Origin: Zea mays
Lineage: Eukaryota > Streptophyta > Magnoliopsida > Poales > Poaceae
Assembly (NCBI RefSeq): GCF_902167145.1
Contig: NC_050096.1
Span: 76,442,683 to 76,506,682, forward strand
Length of the DNA stretch: 64,000 bases
Direction: 5' to 3'
This document shows, one piece after another, positions 33,172-45,276 of this stretch (positions are counted from its first letter, which is position 1; each line of letters begins with the position of its first letter). Below the pieces are notes generated by a model. The model was not told the DNA's origin and did not search any database. It saw only the letters and a program-made list of their open reading frames with translations. Made by a program: the position numbers and the translations under genes.

Positions 33172-35560
33172 ATGTTCAAGCATAGGAGATCGAGGAGGAG
33201 TGGGGGCAGCGCGGCCAGCGAGGATAGCTCGGGCAGTGGGCTTTTTCAGGGCACCTCATAGAGCCGACAGAGGCAGCAACAGCTTCTCGACTGTCTAGAC
33301 GAAGTGCAGGGTGAGGAGGGTGAGCAGGAGGCTCCTCAGCAGGATGCTCATGTGCAGGGTGAGGAGGGTGAGCAGGAGGCTCATGTGCAGGATGAGGAGG
33401 TTGACCCTATGGGGGCAGGCGGCGCGGGCGACGCGTCGGATGGTTCTTTTTCTACGTCCTTCAGGTATTATTAATTAATGTTGATTCAACTTACTTATGC
33501 ATATTAGTTTTTAATCATTTCATCATATTGAATTGACTTGTATACTTAGGTATAAGAAGAGCAATGTGCTTGGTCCGAGACCTGCCGAGAGGAGGCTCAT
33601 CCGGCCGCATGGAGAATGGTGGGGCTTATTTCTGTTGTGTTAATTTTTTAATGTGAATGTGATTGCACTGGTTTACTTGTTTTATTAATGTTTGTAGGTC
33701 ATGGGAAGACTTGACTTGGGACGGTACAGGCAGACGTCCCAAGGTGAACGCGAATGTTGGGTAGCCTCTATCGCTTCTACTACCCTGGCATGGTGGAGCT
33801 CAATGGCGAGAGGTTCGCGGCTATGCAGTGGGCCGACTAGGGTCTGAAGGACTATGTCTAGCCAGGGGAGCCAGGGGAAAGCAGTAGCAGAGGGGGAACT
33901 TTGGAACAAAGACGAAGGACTTGTCAGGTGGCTGTGTGGGACGAGTTTTGGGTGAGTTTACTTTCGTATATAAGCAATTCACTGAATTATTGCTTCTCCT
34001 AATCTTACTTTAACTTAACATCTCCGTTGATATGTAGGAGAGGTTCCAATTAGAGAATGAGATCGAGGAGGATCAGGCTCAGTGGGCACGTGTGAAGAGG
34101 CACTTTCGAAAGTGTGCTGATAAGGTCATCAAGGATGCCATGTACAATGCGCACATCGCGGCCGTCAACTACTACTACAAGAAGATAAAGGGGCAAAACA
34201 TGAGCGAATCAAAAGGGGCCAATGAGATCTACCTCATAGAGGAGAAGTACCTGGAGAGCGTTGTGGATTGGCTTGCGAAGGACATGGAAGCCTGGAGGTG
34301 GTTGGCTAAGAGATGGGCGTTGCCTGAGTGGATTGCAGAGTCCCAGAAGCACCGTGCCAACCGTGGCACTGAAGGACCAGGGCACAGGTACGGGGCCGAT
34401 GGACACCTTGGTATCGCACGCCGCATGGTAAGTATATAAATCAAACTTGTATGTTACATCTATGGAAATTCTATGGTTTAACTCTTCTTTTTCATGCAGG
34501 AAGCTGAAAGTGGAGTTGCTCCATGTTTTATGGAGGTTTATGTCCGTGGTCACCGTGGCCCTGATCCGGCGAACCCTGATGTGCTATGCAGCGAGGCGGC
34601 AAGGGAGAAAATGGTAAACAAGTTTGTATTTACAAATTAAATTGCATGTTTTGTGTCTAACTCCAACTCCAACTTTCTTTGCAGAATGCATATGGGGAGG
34701 AAATGACTCAACGCCATGGGCCTGACTTCGACTGGATGCATTCGGACTTAGATGCCTCAGTGTTGTACCACAATGGAGGGGGTAGAAAGCATGGTAGGTG
34801 AGGTGTTTGTGTTTGATTTGACAATTTCATTAACAAGAATGTGTCCACTTAATGGCTCAACTATGTGTATCATGTAGGTTTGCCTTTGGCACCGGCGTTG
34901 TGGAGTATAATAGGACAATAGGTCAAGGGAAGGCATCGTCTTCGGCAGGGAGTTTTCGCTCCTCCAGGTCTGCTCGAGAGGCTCAGCTAGAGGAGGAGAC
35001 TCGGGCAGCACAGGAGCAGGCTCGAGCAGCATAGCAGCAGGCTCGAGCAGCGCAGGAGCAGGTCGGACAGCTGACGCAGTATATGGCTTCTTATTTTTAG
35101 GTAATTCGTCTATCTCATCACGTGTCATTGAATTTAAAGTATAATGTTGTGATTCTAACGTTTCATCCATTTGCAGGAAATGACTTCTCGACTCGGCCCT
35201 GATATGAACTTGCCCGCTTTTTGCCCTCCCCAGGTAACACTATCTGAACACTTCAATTCCATAGCAACTCTTTTTTTATTATCAAAAATGGCTCACAGGC
35301 ACAACGATGGGGACAGTGGCCACGACAAGCTCCAGAGTTGCAGCCGTATACGCCACCACCCCAGGGATCTCAGCTAGCTCCAGTGTCGCAGCCACTGTGG
35401 ACTGGTGTTGGGTGGACGCAGGCACCTCCAGGCACTTGGACGGCTCCACCACCCCAGGGATCACAGCCAGCCCTGGGATGGGTGCCACTGGTCTCCCAGC
35501 CACCACCGGGTTCTCAGCCACTTCAAGCGTGGATGCCACCGCCACCGCCGGGGTGGGTGC
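33172..35560 (+). pseudogene. CACTA-2 second gene, Transposase_24-like, truncated 3'
   Basis: It starts MFKHRRSRRSGGSAASEDSS, then a Glu/Gln-rich stretch with repeated GEEGEQEA. Later exons carry ERFQLENEIEEDQAQWARVK (about 34039), CADKVIKDAMYNAHIAAVNYYY, WIAESQKHRANRGTE, EVYVRGHRGPDPANPDVLCS (about 34540), FDWMHSDLDASVLYHNGG, a Gln/Ala coiled segment and a Pro-rich C-terminus. These match the Transposase_24 family, as in CACTA-3. Premature stops lie near 33259 and 35034, and there is a frame change near 33770. The Pro-rich exon is cut at 35560 by the LTR of element A, so the natural stop is not in view. Confidence 0.8.
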
Positions 35561-35995
35561 TTTAACACCCCTGGTGTTACCCAGGGCCCTGGCCAAAGAA
35601 ACACATTATGTCCTACTCAAACCTTGTGCTATAATGGAAAGGAGGGGACTAAAAGTCTTAGAATCATGGCTAAGCTAAGCATTAACCATAACAAGAAAGA
35701 AAGTCTACCCTTCATACAAAGTTCACCCACAAACAAGATTCTAAAGCCCTAACTATTTCTTAAACCTTAAACCCTAACAATGGGATTAAAGGGGGAAGAA
35801 TGGGCAAATGATCAGAACAACAGAAAGGAACCTTTATTAAAGGTGAAGAGTATTAGTAAAGCTACAAAACTTAGTAAGAGAAATATTGCAAAAAGGCCCC
35901 ACAAAAACCCCAAAACAATTCACTAAGTGGAGAGCACCCTAGAGCCCTCCATTTCTCTCTAAGTCCCCAAAACCACCCAAATCCAATGATCAGAA
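35561..35995 (+). repeat. Element A 5' LTR, left part
   Basis: This is the first 435 bp of the A LTR. It ends CAATGATCAGAA at the B insertion site; the last five bases, cagaa, are the target duplication of B. It is clearly diverged from the corresponding stretch of B (about 39900-40331). Confidence 0.8.
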
Positions 35996-38900
35996 TGTGG
36001 CGGAACTGCCCGAATTATTCCAACTTAGGTGCCTAAGCCCTGCCTTAGAGGCTAGACCACACTTAAATGGGAATAACCCGTCAATCCCTCGGATCTTGTC
36101 CGACACGGCCACTGACAGGATCAAGTACCACAATCTCACTCGATGGTGAGTCACAGAGCAAATACAATAAAGCATAGAACCATGCATGTAAGAGTATTAA
36201 AATTATTACATTACCATCGGAGTTTTGCAAAAGTAGTCATCATTGTTCGAAGTGCAGCGGAATAAAACTAACGGTAAATAAACAGAGAGATGGGGAAGCC
36301 TGTCCCATCACTCCTCATGCTCCTCGTCAGCGGAGGTAGGGTCCCACTCGACAGTCCAACCCGGTGGCAAGATGGACGGCCAAGTCACTCCAGCAACCAT
36401 GTCCTCCAAAGAACCTGAAAAATTATGCCACAAGCAAGGCTGAGTATACTAATACTTAGCTAGACTTACCCGGTGTGAGGAGTCTACTCCTCTACCTCTA
36501 GACATGCAGCTGTTTGGCTGTGGGGTTTGGTTGCCAAAAGCACTAGCTAAGTTTCTAAGTCAAGTTTTAACTTTGTCAATTTAAGTGTGACTCTCTTAAG
36601 GCTAAAGATGTACTATCTATTCATACATAGTAGCAAACATTTTTAGCAATCAACATCTTATATCATCTCATCACAATTCCAATTGTTACTCAATGTAGTA
36701 GCATGGATCAAGTAGTCTCATTAGCTGCGAGAAGCAGACGATTCGAATCGAGTTTTTAAACCTTGCAAGGTAAACCTAAACACACGACATGGCGAGGCAC
36801 TCCGTCCCCACACACATCAACCGTCCCCATCGATTCCCTGGCAACAGATCAGGGCTCACCGCCTTGGCGTACAATGCCTCACTGACCCCGACTGCCGTCG
36901 TGCAGTGACCGCACTTGTACCCACCATAACCGGAATGGGAGACCACGTCTCAGGTCGCGTGAGGGGCAAAGTCTGCGGGCAGGTTCACTCAGGTACTAGG
37001 CTTACCGATTTACCATATTTCTCAGTATGTGTTTAGTACGTTCAAACGCTTGACACACGGTACCACACCTTAATCATTATTCCAAGTTTTATCCCGTAGA
37101 CAACCAATCCCCATGGATTGTTGCCCACAAACCAACATCAATATGATAAGAAAGTGGATACAGCCAATTCCTGACCTTGCGCGAGTGCTAGAAAAATCAC
37201 TCGACTTCTACCGAGATCCTGATTAATAAAGCAGCTACTCGACTTAGCATACTAGTATTCATCTCAATGGGAATCCTGAGTTCATGCAACTAGGGTTTCA
37301 AGCAACTCCTACACTTAAGTGCACATTCAATCCTACAATCAATAAGTGTAGTAAAATAGCATAAATAACAGGTTATGCATAAAACCGGGGCTTGCCTTCC
37401 AAAGCAGTGGCAGGCAGGTCCTCTGGTGTAGGCTCTGGTGCTGGATCCGGGACCACCTCCTGAGCAGCTCCTTGCTCTAGCACGAGGACGTACTCTCCGT
37501 CAGCAAGGTTACAGTCTATCGAAATGCAATGAACATGTATGTCATGATTATGCAGGATTTAATAACATTATGCTAAGAGAAGAAAAACTAAGTTAATGAG
37601 CAACTTAGGGTTTCTGGGTCATACGTGACTTTTAATGGTTTATGCTTATCACTTCTAGGTCTAGGTTTTGCTAGGGATAGGCATAGGGAATTGGTATTGC
37701 CTCTATATATTTCAGTGGACAAGTTATAAAGGGTTTTAGGATGACATTAATTTTCTATTATTCATCTTTCCCTTTTCTTTATTTTCTATTTATGGTTTCT
37801 AGTGTAGGTTTGAACTACGACAGTGGTTTAATATTTTCCAAAAATTCTGTAAAAATTTACAGTGGGTTGCCATGGGTCATTATAGCCTATTCTAGGAATT
37901 TGGGGTTGAAAATAAAAAGGCTATGCTTTAGACAAAAATGACAAAAGTTGTGTAAAATGGGCCACTTGCACTACATCTCTTAATTAGGGGTGAGTTCTGT
38001 CTTAAGGGTTATTTTTGTTGGCATCTAACAGCAATAATAGGCTTTTGTGCCAAAAACCACAGAAAGCTAAGGGATGGTCATTTAGTTATGATTTTCTAAA
38101 GTTAAATGCCAAAAAGGCACTTTCTACTACATTGTTATTTGAAAAATGTCAAACAGCAGATTTCATATTTTTCCTAAGTTCTTAATAACAAAACATTAAT
38201 TATCCCAAGGGTTGGGGTGTTTTCACCTTGGGGTTATTTTTGTAGAGTTTCTCTAAGTTTTCCTTGTTTTCTTAAAATAAAAGGGATCCTACTTATTTTA
38301 TACTAAACCAGGGTATGATAGATTTTTCTAGTGAACTACATTGAATAAGTACCCTAACAAAAATAGAGGTGCCCTCTGGTTCATTATTTTAATCACCTTT
38401 TTCATTTTTCTTTATCTTAAGCATATTGTAAAATAAATGGCAAAAACTAACTTAATGGGTTGGACAGAGAGGTTTAACATTTTTAAACAGATCAGTAGGT
38501 GGATATAAACTTCTCCAAATTTTTCTAACCCTAGTCAAATAGTGCAACTATTTTTATCCCTATTATTTAGCTTTTGGTCAAAATAACAATTAAATCAGAA
38601 CCCTAAAGTTTTCTATAGTACATAGGGGTTTTATATTTTTCCTAAGTAGTTTACATTATTTAGAGTCTGACAAAATTGGTTTGACTAAATTTGGATGAAT
38701 AAAACAGAAGTTATGAATTAGTAAAGTTCTGGTCAAATTTAAAATCAGATTTAATAAAGGTTTTCTGGAAAAGCAGTTTACACCGAGGACCCTGGGTTAT
38801 TTCCAAACTAACTCTCTCAGTTATACCCCCGCGTTACTATTCGTTTGAGTCTCTGACATTTCACAAAACCCCCCAGACTTCTTTTCTTCTCCCCCGTGGT

Positions 38901-40331
38901 CCTTCCCTAGGTTTAAACAGTGCCTGCAAGAAAGAAAAGGGTGGCGTGGCTTACCGGCGGCGAGATAGGTCCGGCGAGGGGCGGGGTTGGCTCGGGGAGG
39001 CTCTGGCGGTCACAGCGATGTACGACTCGATGGCGGGGATGGCCGGAATCGCTCGGTCCACGTGCGCAGGCGGGTGTCCTCGTTGGCGGCGGGTGTGCCG
39101 GCCAAATCACGGCGATCTGGTTCAATCCAATGGCACGGTGAGCTCCACGGGGTGACGTAGAGACTGTGTGCACAAGGAATCGGAAAATGGTTCAGTGGAT
39201 TACCCTGTCCACGCACTCCGACGGTGCTGTGAACTCCGGCGACCGTGGACTGGCCTCTCCGGCGAAGCATACTTCGATTCCTCGCTCGGGGAGCTTCACC
39301 GAGGTGTGCTCACTCGTCTCTGAGGGTTGGACGGGGTTGGGAAAGGCTGGGCTGGCCGGTCTACGGCGGCAGGGGCTCGGGTGGCCGCGGACACGCCGCG
39401 TATGGGCAAACGGCGGTGAGTTGAGCTCCGGTGAGGTTTGAGTGTGCGCAGAAGAGTGTGATCGACGCCCGAGCGGGCTTTATAGGCGCGGGCGCGGGCC
39501 ATGGCGTCGGCTGGCCATTGGCGCGACGTGGGGCGCGCGCGGGTGTGCTCTGGCGTGCACAGAGCGCGTCGAACACGTGGAGCTTTTCTTCTGCCCGTGT
39601 TCCACAGCTCACCCAAGTCGCAAATGTGCGAATCTTGGCAAAATCCGGCGCGAGTCTTTTCCTGGCACCTAGGGCTGTCTCTCATCCGTGAGTTGCCATG
39701 GCAGATATGGCCTAGGTAGGGAGATCTTCGGTCGCCAAATCAGGTATGTCACTCTGCCCACCTCACGACAAAAACCATACCAAGGCATGTCAAACATCAA
39801 GGTCTCGTGCTCAGATATTTCCAGTGGGTGCCCTAGGTGGTATGCCACATTTTTGGTATAGAACATAGGTGGTTTTGGTGCCATCTCCAAGGTGAACACG
39901 GCTGATCTTTAGTGTAGGTGTAGTTTTTGACTTAGAGAGAAATAGAGAGCTCTAGCTCTCTATCCACTTAAGGAATGGATTTGGGGTTTCCCCAGGGGTC
40001 TTTTTGCAACATTTCCTTCCCACAATTGCTGGTTATAAAGTTACTTAAGGTTTGGTTAAAGATTAACTCATGGTTTGCACATTTGCTTATTCTTTCCCCC
40101 TCTCACCCATGGTTTTGGAAGATAGGGTTCAAGAGAGGTCTAGGGTTTTCCCTCCTCTTGCCGAAGGTAGCAAGTGCACAAAAGCTTGAGTGATGCTCTT
40201 AGGTCATTAACAAATCTTGATTAACACATGGTCTCCAAGGTTCTTATGTTCTCCTTGAGTTTCTACCACATGTGATCATAGTCCTTAGAACCAAGGTGTG
40301 CTCTAGCCATGGTAACACCTGAGGTGTTACA
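35996..40331 (-). mobile_element. Element B 3' LTR (uninterrupted)
   Basis: It runs from TGTGGCGGAACTGCCCGAAT at 35996 to CCTGAGGTGTTACA at 40331, 4336 bp, long for a grass Gypsy LTR. In the direction of transcription it opens with a 19-bp palindrome, GTAACACCTCAGGTGTTAC. A TATA box lies at 39478-39486. The partner LTR is 46569-47229 plus 58910-62584. By eye they differ by roughly 1.5-2%. The small frames inside are not supported as genes. Confidence 0.92.
39478..39486 (-). promoter_or_regulatory. Element B 3' LTR TATA box
   Basis: CCTATAAAG on the - strand lies about 850 bp from the LTR start, in a GC-rich setting. The same string is at 61731-61739 in the other LTR, and in element A. Confidence 0.65.
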
Positions 40332-40350
40332 GCCCTCCCCCCTTAAAGGA
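40332..40350 (-). other. Element B polypurine tract
   Basis: On the - strand the sequence ending TTTAAGGGGGGAGGGC abuts the LTR start TGTAACACC. This is the plus-strand priming tract expected beside a 3' LTR, and it fixes the orientation of B. Confidence 0.8.
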
Positions 40351-40563
40351 ATCTCGTCCCGAGATTTTAGGCAGAGTCCTCTAGAGGGGTGTTATTCCTT
40401 CTTTTACTCAAGTTTCTCTTGTTTATTGCTCTTCGAATGTCATTCTCTTTGCAACTTCAGAAGGAAGTCCTTTTTAAGTTAAAACCTCAACTTAGACTAT
40501 CCTTGTTATCTAAGTTTTTCTTATAATTGTATTCAAAGGGCAGGTGGGGGTGGGGTTTTTGGG

Positions 40564-41682
40564 CTACATACCGACTCCTTTGGGTAGAAAGTCGGGGAAG
40601 CGGGAGCGTAGAAAATCCTCAGTCTCACATGTAGCTTCTTCTGCTGAATGGTGGCTCCACTAAACTTTATACATTCTGATTGACCTTGCCCGTGTTGATC
40701 TCTCCTTCTGATCCAATACCTTGATGGGGTGCTCTTGATAGGACAAGTCTGGCTCTATCTCAATGTCTGGCTCAGGTAGCACTTCAGTGGGTAGGCGGAC
40801 ACATTTCCGCAGCTGAGATACATGAAATACATTATGAACTGCTGACATGTGAGGTGGCAATTCCAATTGATAGGCTACGGGTCCACAAGCTTCCTTGATC
40901 TCGTAGGGTCCAATGTAGCGAGGAGCTAACTTGCCCTTAATTCCGAATCTCTGGACACCCTTGGTGGGTGATACCTTAAGATAAACATGATCTCCCACCT
41001 CGAACTGTAGAGGCTTCCGCCTCTTGTCATGATAGCTTTTTTGCCTGGCCTGAGCAGCTTCTAAGTTCTTTGTAATAACCCAGACCTTTTCCTCTGCCTC
41101 AAGTACCAAATCTAGCCCAAATATTTCCCTTTCTCCTGCTTGAGACCAATTCAGTGGGGTTCTGCATCTTCTTCCATATAGAGCTTCGAAAGGTGCCATC
41201 TTTAGACTGGACTGATAGTTGTTATTATAAGAAAACTCTACCAAGGAAAGACACTTGTCCCAATCTTTTCCTTAGTGTAGCGCACATGCCCACAACATGT
41301 CTTCCAAAATCTGGTTTACCCTTTCTGTTTGGCCATCTGTTTGGGGATGGTATGCTGAGCTTCGTATGACATGGGTCCCAAGTGATTCCTGCAACTACTC
41401 CCAAAAGCGTGCCACAAACAGTGCTCCTCTCTCGGATACAATGGTCCTTGGTATCCCATGCAAACGAACTATCTGGTCAATGTAGATCTCTGCATACTTC
41501 TCTGTCCTGTGGGTGGTGTGTACTGGCAAGAAATGAGAGGTCTTGGTCAGCCTGTCCACAATAACCCAAATGGAATCATGGTGCCTGGAGGTATTGGGCA
41601 ATCCCACGATAAAGTCCATGCAAATGTCCTCCCATTTCCAAGATGGTATGGGAAGGGGTTGCAAAGGGCCTGCTGCCTTCAA
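40564..41682 (-). pseudogene. Element B integrase core, C-terminus and chromodomain
   Basis: It continues in one frame from the upstream block. The core has DICMDFIVGLP (41640s), HDSIWVIVDRLTK, LHGIPRTIVSERG, SAYHPQTDGQTER-type residues (in the stretch between the two open frames) and SLVEFSYNNNYQSS. The C-terminus carries VGDHVYLKVSPTKGVQRFG and VFHVSQLRKC. Then comes the chromodomain: HPIKVLDQKERSTRARSI, KV-stop-WSHHSAEEAT, ending FLPKGVGM at 40564. Stops lie near 41394 (TAG), about 41275 (TAA) and 40660 (TAG, where the family has Gln). The chromodomain is the defining mark of chromoviruses and would guide insertion site choice. Confidence 0.88.
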
Positions 41683-41700
41683 ATGACTAGCTTTTATCCT

Positions 41701-42640
41701 CTAGCAAGTGTCACACTCGGATATGTACTTGGCAATTTCCCTCTTCATTCTGGTCCACCAATATAGGGATCTGAGATCATGATACATTTTGTTGCTACCA
41801 GGGTGCATGGAGAACTTGGAAAGGTGAGCTTCATCCAGTATCTTCTTTCTTAGCTCAGGGTCCTTGGGAACAACTAATCGATCTCCAAACCATAAAATTC
41901 CCTTGCTGTCCTGACGGAAACACTTGTATTTTTCTACCTTCCGCTTGATCATTTCCTTGATAACCTGAACACCCTTATCTTCAATCTGTGCCCTAACTAT
42001 TTGCTCTTGTAATGTGGGTTCCACCGAGATATAGCCTAAGTCACCTGAAAAAACAACTTCCAGGTTTAGCTTGCACAACTCATCACACAGGGTAGTAACT
42101 CTTGCATCCATGCTCATACAATTGCACTGGGCCTTTCTGCTCAAAGCATCTACCACAACATTGGCTTTACCAGGATGGTAATGCACCTCTAAATCATAAT
42201 CCTTGATTAACTCCAACCATCTCCTCTGCCTCATGTTCATATCTGCCTGAGTGAAGATGTATTTGAGACTCTTGTGATCAGTGTAGATGTTACAGGGAGC
42301 TCCCATCAAGTAGTGTCTCCATATCTTAAGAGCATGAACCACAACGGCCAATTCCAGATCATGTGTAGGGTAGTTCTGCTCATGGGGCCTGAGTGCTCGG
42401 GAAGCATAAGCAATGACTCTGTTCTCTTGCATCAAGACACATCCCAATCTCGTATCGGAAGCATCACAATAAACTTCAAATGGCTTGGTGTTGTCAGGTT
42501 GAGCCAACATTGGGGCTGTTGTCAGATGCTGCCTCAAAGTATGAAAGGCATCTTCGCACTTTTGGCTCCAATCATACTTGACTCCCTTTTTTTAACAGTT
42601 CAGTCATTGGCTTGGCAATTCTGGAGAAATCCGGAATAAA
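41701..42640 (-). pseudogene. Element B RNase H and integrase zinc-binding region
   Basis: The 278-codon open part (41701-42537) has [20 protein letters not shown] and [37 protein letters not shown] and [14 protein letters not shown], the RNase H signature of Gypsy elements. It ends in the HHCC zinc finger: [19 protein letters not shown]...YWW..M, CDTC. A TAG at 41698 follows CDTC where the family has Gln. One extra A in an A-run near 42590 shifts the frame relative to the RT block. Confidence 0.88.
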
Positions 42641-43792
42641 TCATCGATAATACCCTGCCAATCCCAGAAAACTCCAAATCTGCCTCACTGTAGTCAGGGG
42701 TTTCCAATCCATCACCTCTTGTACCTTCTCAGGATCAACTGATATCCCATCCTGAGAAATTGTGTGACCCAAGAATTTAATCTCCTTCAGCCAGAATTCA
42801 CATTTAGACAACTTGGCATACAACCGGTGGTCACGCAGTCTCTGAAGTACAGTATGCAAATGTTTGGTGTGCTCGGCTTCATTCTTGGAATAAACCAGAA
42901 TATCATCAATGAAAACGACCACGAACTTGTCCAACTCTGGCATGAATACTGAGTTCATCAAGTACATGAAGTAAGCCGGGGCATTGGTCAGCCCAAAAGA
43001 CATCACCAAAAACTCATAAAGCCCATATCTGGTTGAGAAGGCCGTCTTGGGAATATCACTGGTTCGGATCTTAATCTGGTGGTAGCCCGAGCGAAGATCT
43101 ATCTTGGAGAACACTTTGGCTCCTACCAACTGATCAAACAAGACATCAATGCGGGGCAGTGGGTATTTGTTCTTGATAGTCACCGCATTGAGAGGGCGGT
43201 AGTCAACACACATTCTCAAACTCTCATCCTTTTTCTTCACGAACAAGGCAGGACATCCCCATGGTGAAGTACTTGAGCGAATGAACCCTTTGTCCAACAA
43301 CTCTTGTAATTGCTTTTTTAGTTCTGCCAATTCCGCGGGAGGCATCCTATAGGGTCTCTTGGAGATAGGAGCAGTCCCGGGTTGCAATTCGATTGCGAAC
43401 TCAATGTCTCGGTCTGGTGGCATCCCTGGCAATTCATCGGGGAAAACATCTGGGTAGTCACAGACCACTAGGATCTTTTCCACTGGGGATTCTATCATAA
43501 CGAAGGCACAAGAACGGGTACAACCCTGGTCGGTTAGATATAAGGTGATCTCGCCATCCAAAGGGGAGTGAATTTCTATGGCTCTGGCTGCGACATCAAT
43601 CACCGTGTGGTGTCGGGATAACCAATCAGTCCCTAGGATGATATCCACACTATCCAATCCCATTATCAAGAGAGTGGTTTTGAAAATGAAACTACCCAGC
43701 TTAATTGGTACGTGTCTATTGATCTGATAGGTGGCAACCCTGCCTCCTAGTGTTGAGATTGTAATACCCCCATTGGTGTGGTGAAAAGGCAA
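42641..43792 (-). pseudogene. Element B protease end and reverse transcriptase
   Basis: This is a 383-codon open block. The N-terminal part ([32 protein letters not shown]) is the end of the retropepsin region. The RT follows: [80 protein letters not shown] and the catalytic [10 protein letters not shown]. The YIDD box reads FIDD here, as is common in Gypsy elements. A TGA at 42641 ends the block (GYYR-stop-FIPDFSRIA; the family has Arg). It is joined to gag-protease by a single TGA at 43793. Confidence 0.92.
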
Positions 43793-43795
43793 TTG

Positions 43796-44997
43796 TCACT
43801 TGGCACTAAATTTGGTACTGATAAAACTGTGTGATGCACCAGAATCAAAAAGAACAATAGCAGGATAATTCAAAACTGTAAAGATACCAGTCAAGACCGG
43901 TGCTCCCTCTAAAATATCAGCCATGGTGGTGAAGTTTAGCCTGTCCTGCCTCACTTGCACCTTCTGTCTCTTGCCTTGATTCTGATTAACATTCTGCCCC
44001 TGCCTCTGTTGGTTCCTGGGGCAATTCTTGGCATAATGTCCGGTGTTGCCGCATGTGAAACACCTGTTATCATTTGCCTGGCGATACTGCTGCTGCTGCT
44101 GATTGTTCCTCTGAGTTGGAAACTGGGTGCGGTTGGGTGCCTGCTGCTGCTGCTGCTGTGGTCGGATCACCCATCGCCCTTGTTGCTGCTGGGGGCCCCT
44201 GTTCTGAGTGTCGGACACAATCCTGAAGCGTTGTGGCTGAGCTGAGGGTCCTGCCACAGGGGTCTTCCTCTTCTTTTCTGCCTGTCGAGCTGTAATGCAG
44301 TCCTCCTAGGAGATAGCCATGTTGACCAACTCATTGTAGCTGTTGGCCCTGACGGTGTTGAGACGGTCACGGAGCTTAGTGCTGAGCCCCCTCCTGAACC
44401 TGTCTCTCTTCTTCTTGTCCGTATCTACATGATACCCAGCATACTTGCACAGGTCATTAAAAGCCTGAGCATACTGCAACACTGTCCTATTGCCCTGGGT
44501 GAGTGCAGAAACTCGTTGAGCTTTCGGTCCATAATCCCGGCTGGTATGTGGTGTCCCCGGAAAGCTGCCTTGAACTCTCTCCACTCCACCTCTCGATCCT
44601 CTGGCTACATGGTAAGGAAATGGTCCCACCAAGTCCTTGCGGGTCCGCGAAGCTGCTGGGTGGCGAACCTGACTTTAGTGACCTCTGAACAAGCTCCATG
44701 GAGTAGCGGGAATTTGGATTCCACTACTCTCAACCACACATCTGCATCAAGTGGGTCCTCTTCCCTTGTGAACAATGGAGGCTGGGTACTGAGGAACTCC
44801 TGGTAGGTAGCTGCCGCGGGGTGACGCTGATGGTCCCCACCACCATAGTGCTGAGGTGGTGGCTGACGCTGAGCTAGCTGCCTCAAGATCTCATTCTGCT
44901 GAGCCATTAGCTCCTGCAGAGTGGGAGGCGGTGGCGGCGGTGGAGGAGCGCGCTCATTCTGACCGCGACGCTGTCTCCTGGCCATCTGAGAAACCAC
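43796..44997 (-). pseudogene. Element B gag with zinc knuckle and protease active site
   Basis: It starts MVSQMARRQRRGQNERA, then a poly-Pro tract and LQELMAQQNEILRQLAQRQP. Next is the gag core (DADVWLRVVESKFPLLHG, FATQQLRGPARTWWDHF, then RTVLQYAQAFNDLCKYAGYH). A Gln-rich linker leads to the zinc knuckle CFTCGNTGHYAKNC and the protease triad LFDSGASHSFI (about 43850). Lesions are TAG at about 44604, a frame change near 44510, TAG at about 44306 and TGA at 43793. Gag forms the particle and the knuckle binds RNA. Confidence 0.88.
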
Positions 44998-45276
44998 ATA
45001 TATACTTAATACACATCTTCAAGTTCACGGTTTACTCGCGGCGAAAGAGTCAAAAACAAATTGATAGATTTCGACATAAACCAAAAGGCATAAACTTTCC
45101 GTCCAAATTTAAAACTGACATCATCCATCAACCAAACTTCCAAAAGAGTTTATCACGGTTACATCAATGGTCCCAAAAAGACTCAACTCTACCTAGCCTA
45201 GTACCCTAAGGGTGCAAAAGCTAATCTAGCTGCGAGGAGCCCTACCATCACCGACGTCTAACTCTATCCCGGACAC

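Larger units (their letters stand above)
20814..35560 (+). mobile_element. CACTA-2, 5' tip not recognisable, 3' end cut by LTR element A
   Basis: This is a CACTA-type element identified by its two genes: TNP2-type transposase (22273-33054, interrupted) and Transposase_24-like gene (33172-35560). It has a subterminal array of ATTTTCGTCGG/CCACGAAAAT motifs at 20816-20995. No CACTA terminus is visible before the array, so the 5' tip is deleted or diverged. CACTA-3 inserted at 22605/29816, and the Tekay-like LTR element A starts at 35561 inside the last part of the second gene. Its 3' terminus should lie beyond the right edge of the window, past element A. Confidence 0.85.

Noticed and set aside
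35171..35678. Several overlapping frames near the end of CACTA-2
   Set aside because: They mix the Pro-rich last exon of the second gene with LTR sequence of element A. Only the exon portion is kept, within the 33172-35560 entry.
38913..39691. Frames on both strands in the B LTR, also at 61166-61945
   Set aside because: They lie in a GC-rich LTR segment around the TATA box and occur in both LTRs with stops and shifts. LTR sequence, not genes.
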